This document shows, one piece after another, positions 5,052 through 5,832 of a DNA stretch of 5,832 nt. The translations under genes were made by a program, and so were the position numbers. This stretch comes from an archaeon (GTDB taxonomy: Archaea > Asgardarchaeota > Hermodarchaeia > Hermodarchaeales > Hermodarchaeaceae). The stretch is taken from positions 1-5,832 of the forward strand of contig JABXGY010000162.1 in the NCBI GenBank assembly GCA_016550395.1, read 5' to 3'. Below the pieces are notes generated by a model. That model was not told the origin of the DNA. It saw nothing but the letters and a program-made list of their open reading frames with translations, and did not search any database. Numbering within the stretch: position 1 is the first letter of the stretch; every line of letters starts with the position of its first letter.

Positions 5052-5100
5052 AGAAATTGGTCCATTGGGCGTTTGCCCTTTCCCCTATTAACCAATTTCT
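5052..5100 (-). terminator. Long stem structure after the VWA gene
   Basis: The arms agaaattggt (5052-5061) and accaatttct (5091-5100) pair over 10 bp. Inside them a second hairpin, gggc/gccc (5067-5070 with 5075-5078), has loop gttt. On the minus strand the structure begins 4 bases after the VWA stop codon, which suits a 3'-end or termination element for that gene. There is no strong T-run after it on the minus strand, so termination is inferred from position. Confidence 0.45.
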
Positions 5101-5104
5101 CTTG

Positions 5105-5832
5105 TTATGTATGTCGTAAAAGTCGTATGAGGGCACGTGGCACTTCAATGTAGGAGTTTACTTTGATATAACGCCCGCGACCGAGCAGCGCGAGGCGTTG
5201 ACAGGTTTCATCACCCTGAGGATGGACCCCAGGTGTCTGAAGGACATGTAGGTTATGATATTTACGAGCAAAGGGTTCTGGTGGTCCGCCACGGTTTGAA
5301 ATTCCGTCGGTAATGAGAATAGCCCAGGATTCGTAACGGTTAGCACGTTCATATTGACTATAGGCAGTTTTGAGAGCATCAGCAATATTTGTATAACCTG
5401 CGGGTTCGGTATCAAGGATCGTATCAACGATTGAGTCAATGGTGATATGTTGGTCCATTGATTTGATAGTACTCGCGACGGTGTTGAAGGCAATTAGCGC
5501 GTATTTATCATGCCGAAGATGGTATGCAGCAACTGCAGCTGCTGTGGCAGCAGTAAGCAGTTTGGGACCTGCCATGGATCCTGAGGTATCGAGAATAATG
5601 GTTCCGATTTTTTTTCGTGCTACACGCTCAATGCCAACAATGTTGGTGTAGCTAACGTATTTGGGTTTTAGAAGGGTTTCCTCAAGCGTAGCATCTAGAT
5701 CGAATTCATCGAGACCAGGATGGAAAGGAACATTCTGAATTGTTTCAGGTCGTAAACCGCGACCACTTATCCGAAGCGCCGAATGGATAATGGTCGCACG
5801 GGCAAGTTTTCGGAAGATTTCTCGATATTTTC
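5105..5832 (-). CDS. von Willebrand factor A domain protein, 3' part (start outside the window)
   Basis: The frame is open from the right edge (first full codon at 5828-5830) to a stop at 5105-5107, giving 241 visible residues. The N-terminal half of what is seen contains a lead-in with RISGRG and FDLDATLEETLLKP. Then comes a beta strand into the MIDAS motif DTSGS (5576-5590), followed by an alanine-rich helix. The MIDAS threonine is in GYTNIADAL (codon 5390-5392) and the third-site Asp is in ITDG (codon 5306-5308), so the metal site looks complete. The methionine inside DTSGSM is not a sensible start, since starting there would delete the MIDAS. The layout resembles archaeal VWA proteins of the CoxE/magnesium-chelatase-like type that pair with MoxR AAA+ ATPases. 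A MoxR gene would be expected to the right but cannot be seen. The protein is probably cytosolic. Confidence 0.9.
   Translation of the reverse strand, partial: KYREIFRKLARATIIHSALRISGRGLRPETIQNVPFHPGLDEFDLDATLEETLLKPKYVSYTNIVGIERVARKKIGTIILDTSGSMAGPKLLTAATAAAVAAYHLRHDKYALIAFNTVASTIKSMDQHITIDSIVDTILDTEPAGYTNIADALKTAYSQYERANRYESWAILITDGISNRGGPPEPFARKYHNLHVLQTPGVHPQGDETCQRLALLGRGRYIKVNSYIEVPRALIRLLRHT

Noticed and set aside
4913..5148. Two overlapping minus-strand frames of 60 and 62 codons downstream of the VWA gene
   Set aside because: Both use TTG starts without an RBS, overlap each other and the inverted repeats, and have no family resemblance.
5105..5575. VWA protein as a complete 156-residue gene starting at the ATG at 5573-5575
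   Set aside because: That methionine directly follows the MIDAS DTSGS; the frame stays open with VWA-like sequence to the window edge, so the gene starts outside.
1..5832. Mobile element or CRISPR array
   Set aside because: No transposase-like frame, no long terminal repeats and no regular spacer-repeat pattern were seen; the repeats present are short and local.

Overview
The window looks archaeal. Two of its three tRNA genes have typical archaeal bodies. The third is an archaeal-type initiator tRNA-Met (A1-U72 and the AGCGGGG acceptor strand) carrying two introns of the bulge-helix-bulge type. TATA-like boxes sit upstream of several units, and the two large proteins carry Lrp/AsnC-like winged-helix modules. 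Composition is moderate to AT-rich. I cannot fix the lineage from sequence alone; a mesophilic, AT-rich archaeon such as an Asgard-type or thermoplasmatal lineage is only a guess.

Layout. Positions 1-114 hold the last 37 codons of a plus-strand gene that enters from the left; its product is not firmly recognised (possibly a class I aminoacyl-tRNA synthetase). Then come three plus-strand tRNA genes, all with encoded CCA: Ala(CGC), Ile(GAU) and a two-intron initiator Met(CAU). Positions 618-800 form a GC-rich island behind a TATA-like box. It looks like a structured RNA of unknown identity.

The centre of the window is a pair of full-length paralogous plus-strand genes (917-2647 and 3000-4787; 576 and 595 residues). 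Both have an unrecognised N-terminal domain of about 200 residues, then a winged helix plus a ferredoxin-like stretch, a linker, and a second winged helix plus a ferredoxin-like stretch. I read this as two Lrp-like modules in one chain behind a novel domain. In both genes an inverted repeat brackets the likely TATA box just upstream of the start, which would suit autoregulation. The 352-base gap between them holds a 12-codon ORF with a strong ribosome binding site and a hairpin-plus-T8 terminator, so the two paralogs are probably separate transcription units.

At the right end a convergent minus-strand gene runs off the window. It encodes a von Willebrand factor A protein with a complete MIDAS, and its stop is followed at once by a large stem structure. 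The 317-base gap between it and the second regulator has a strong TATA-like box and several small hairpins, but no convincing gene.

How the parts work together: the tRNAs serve translation independently of the rest. The two regulators are most likely sister transcription factors that may form homo- or hetero-oligomers and control their own promoters. Nothing in the window ties the VWA gene to them functionally.
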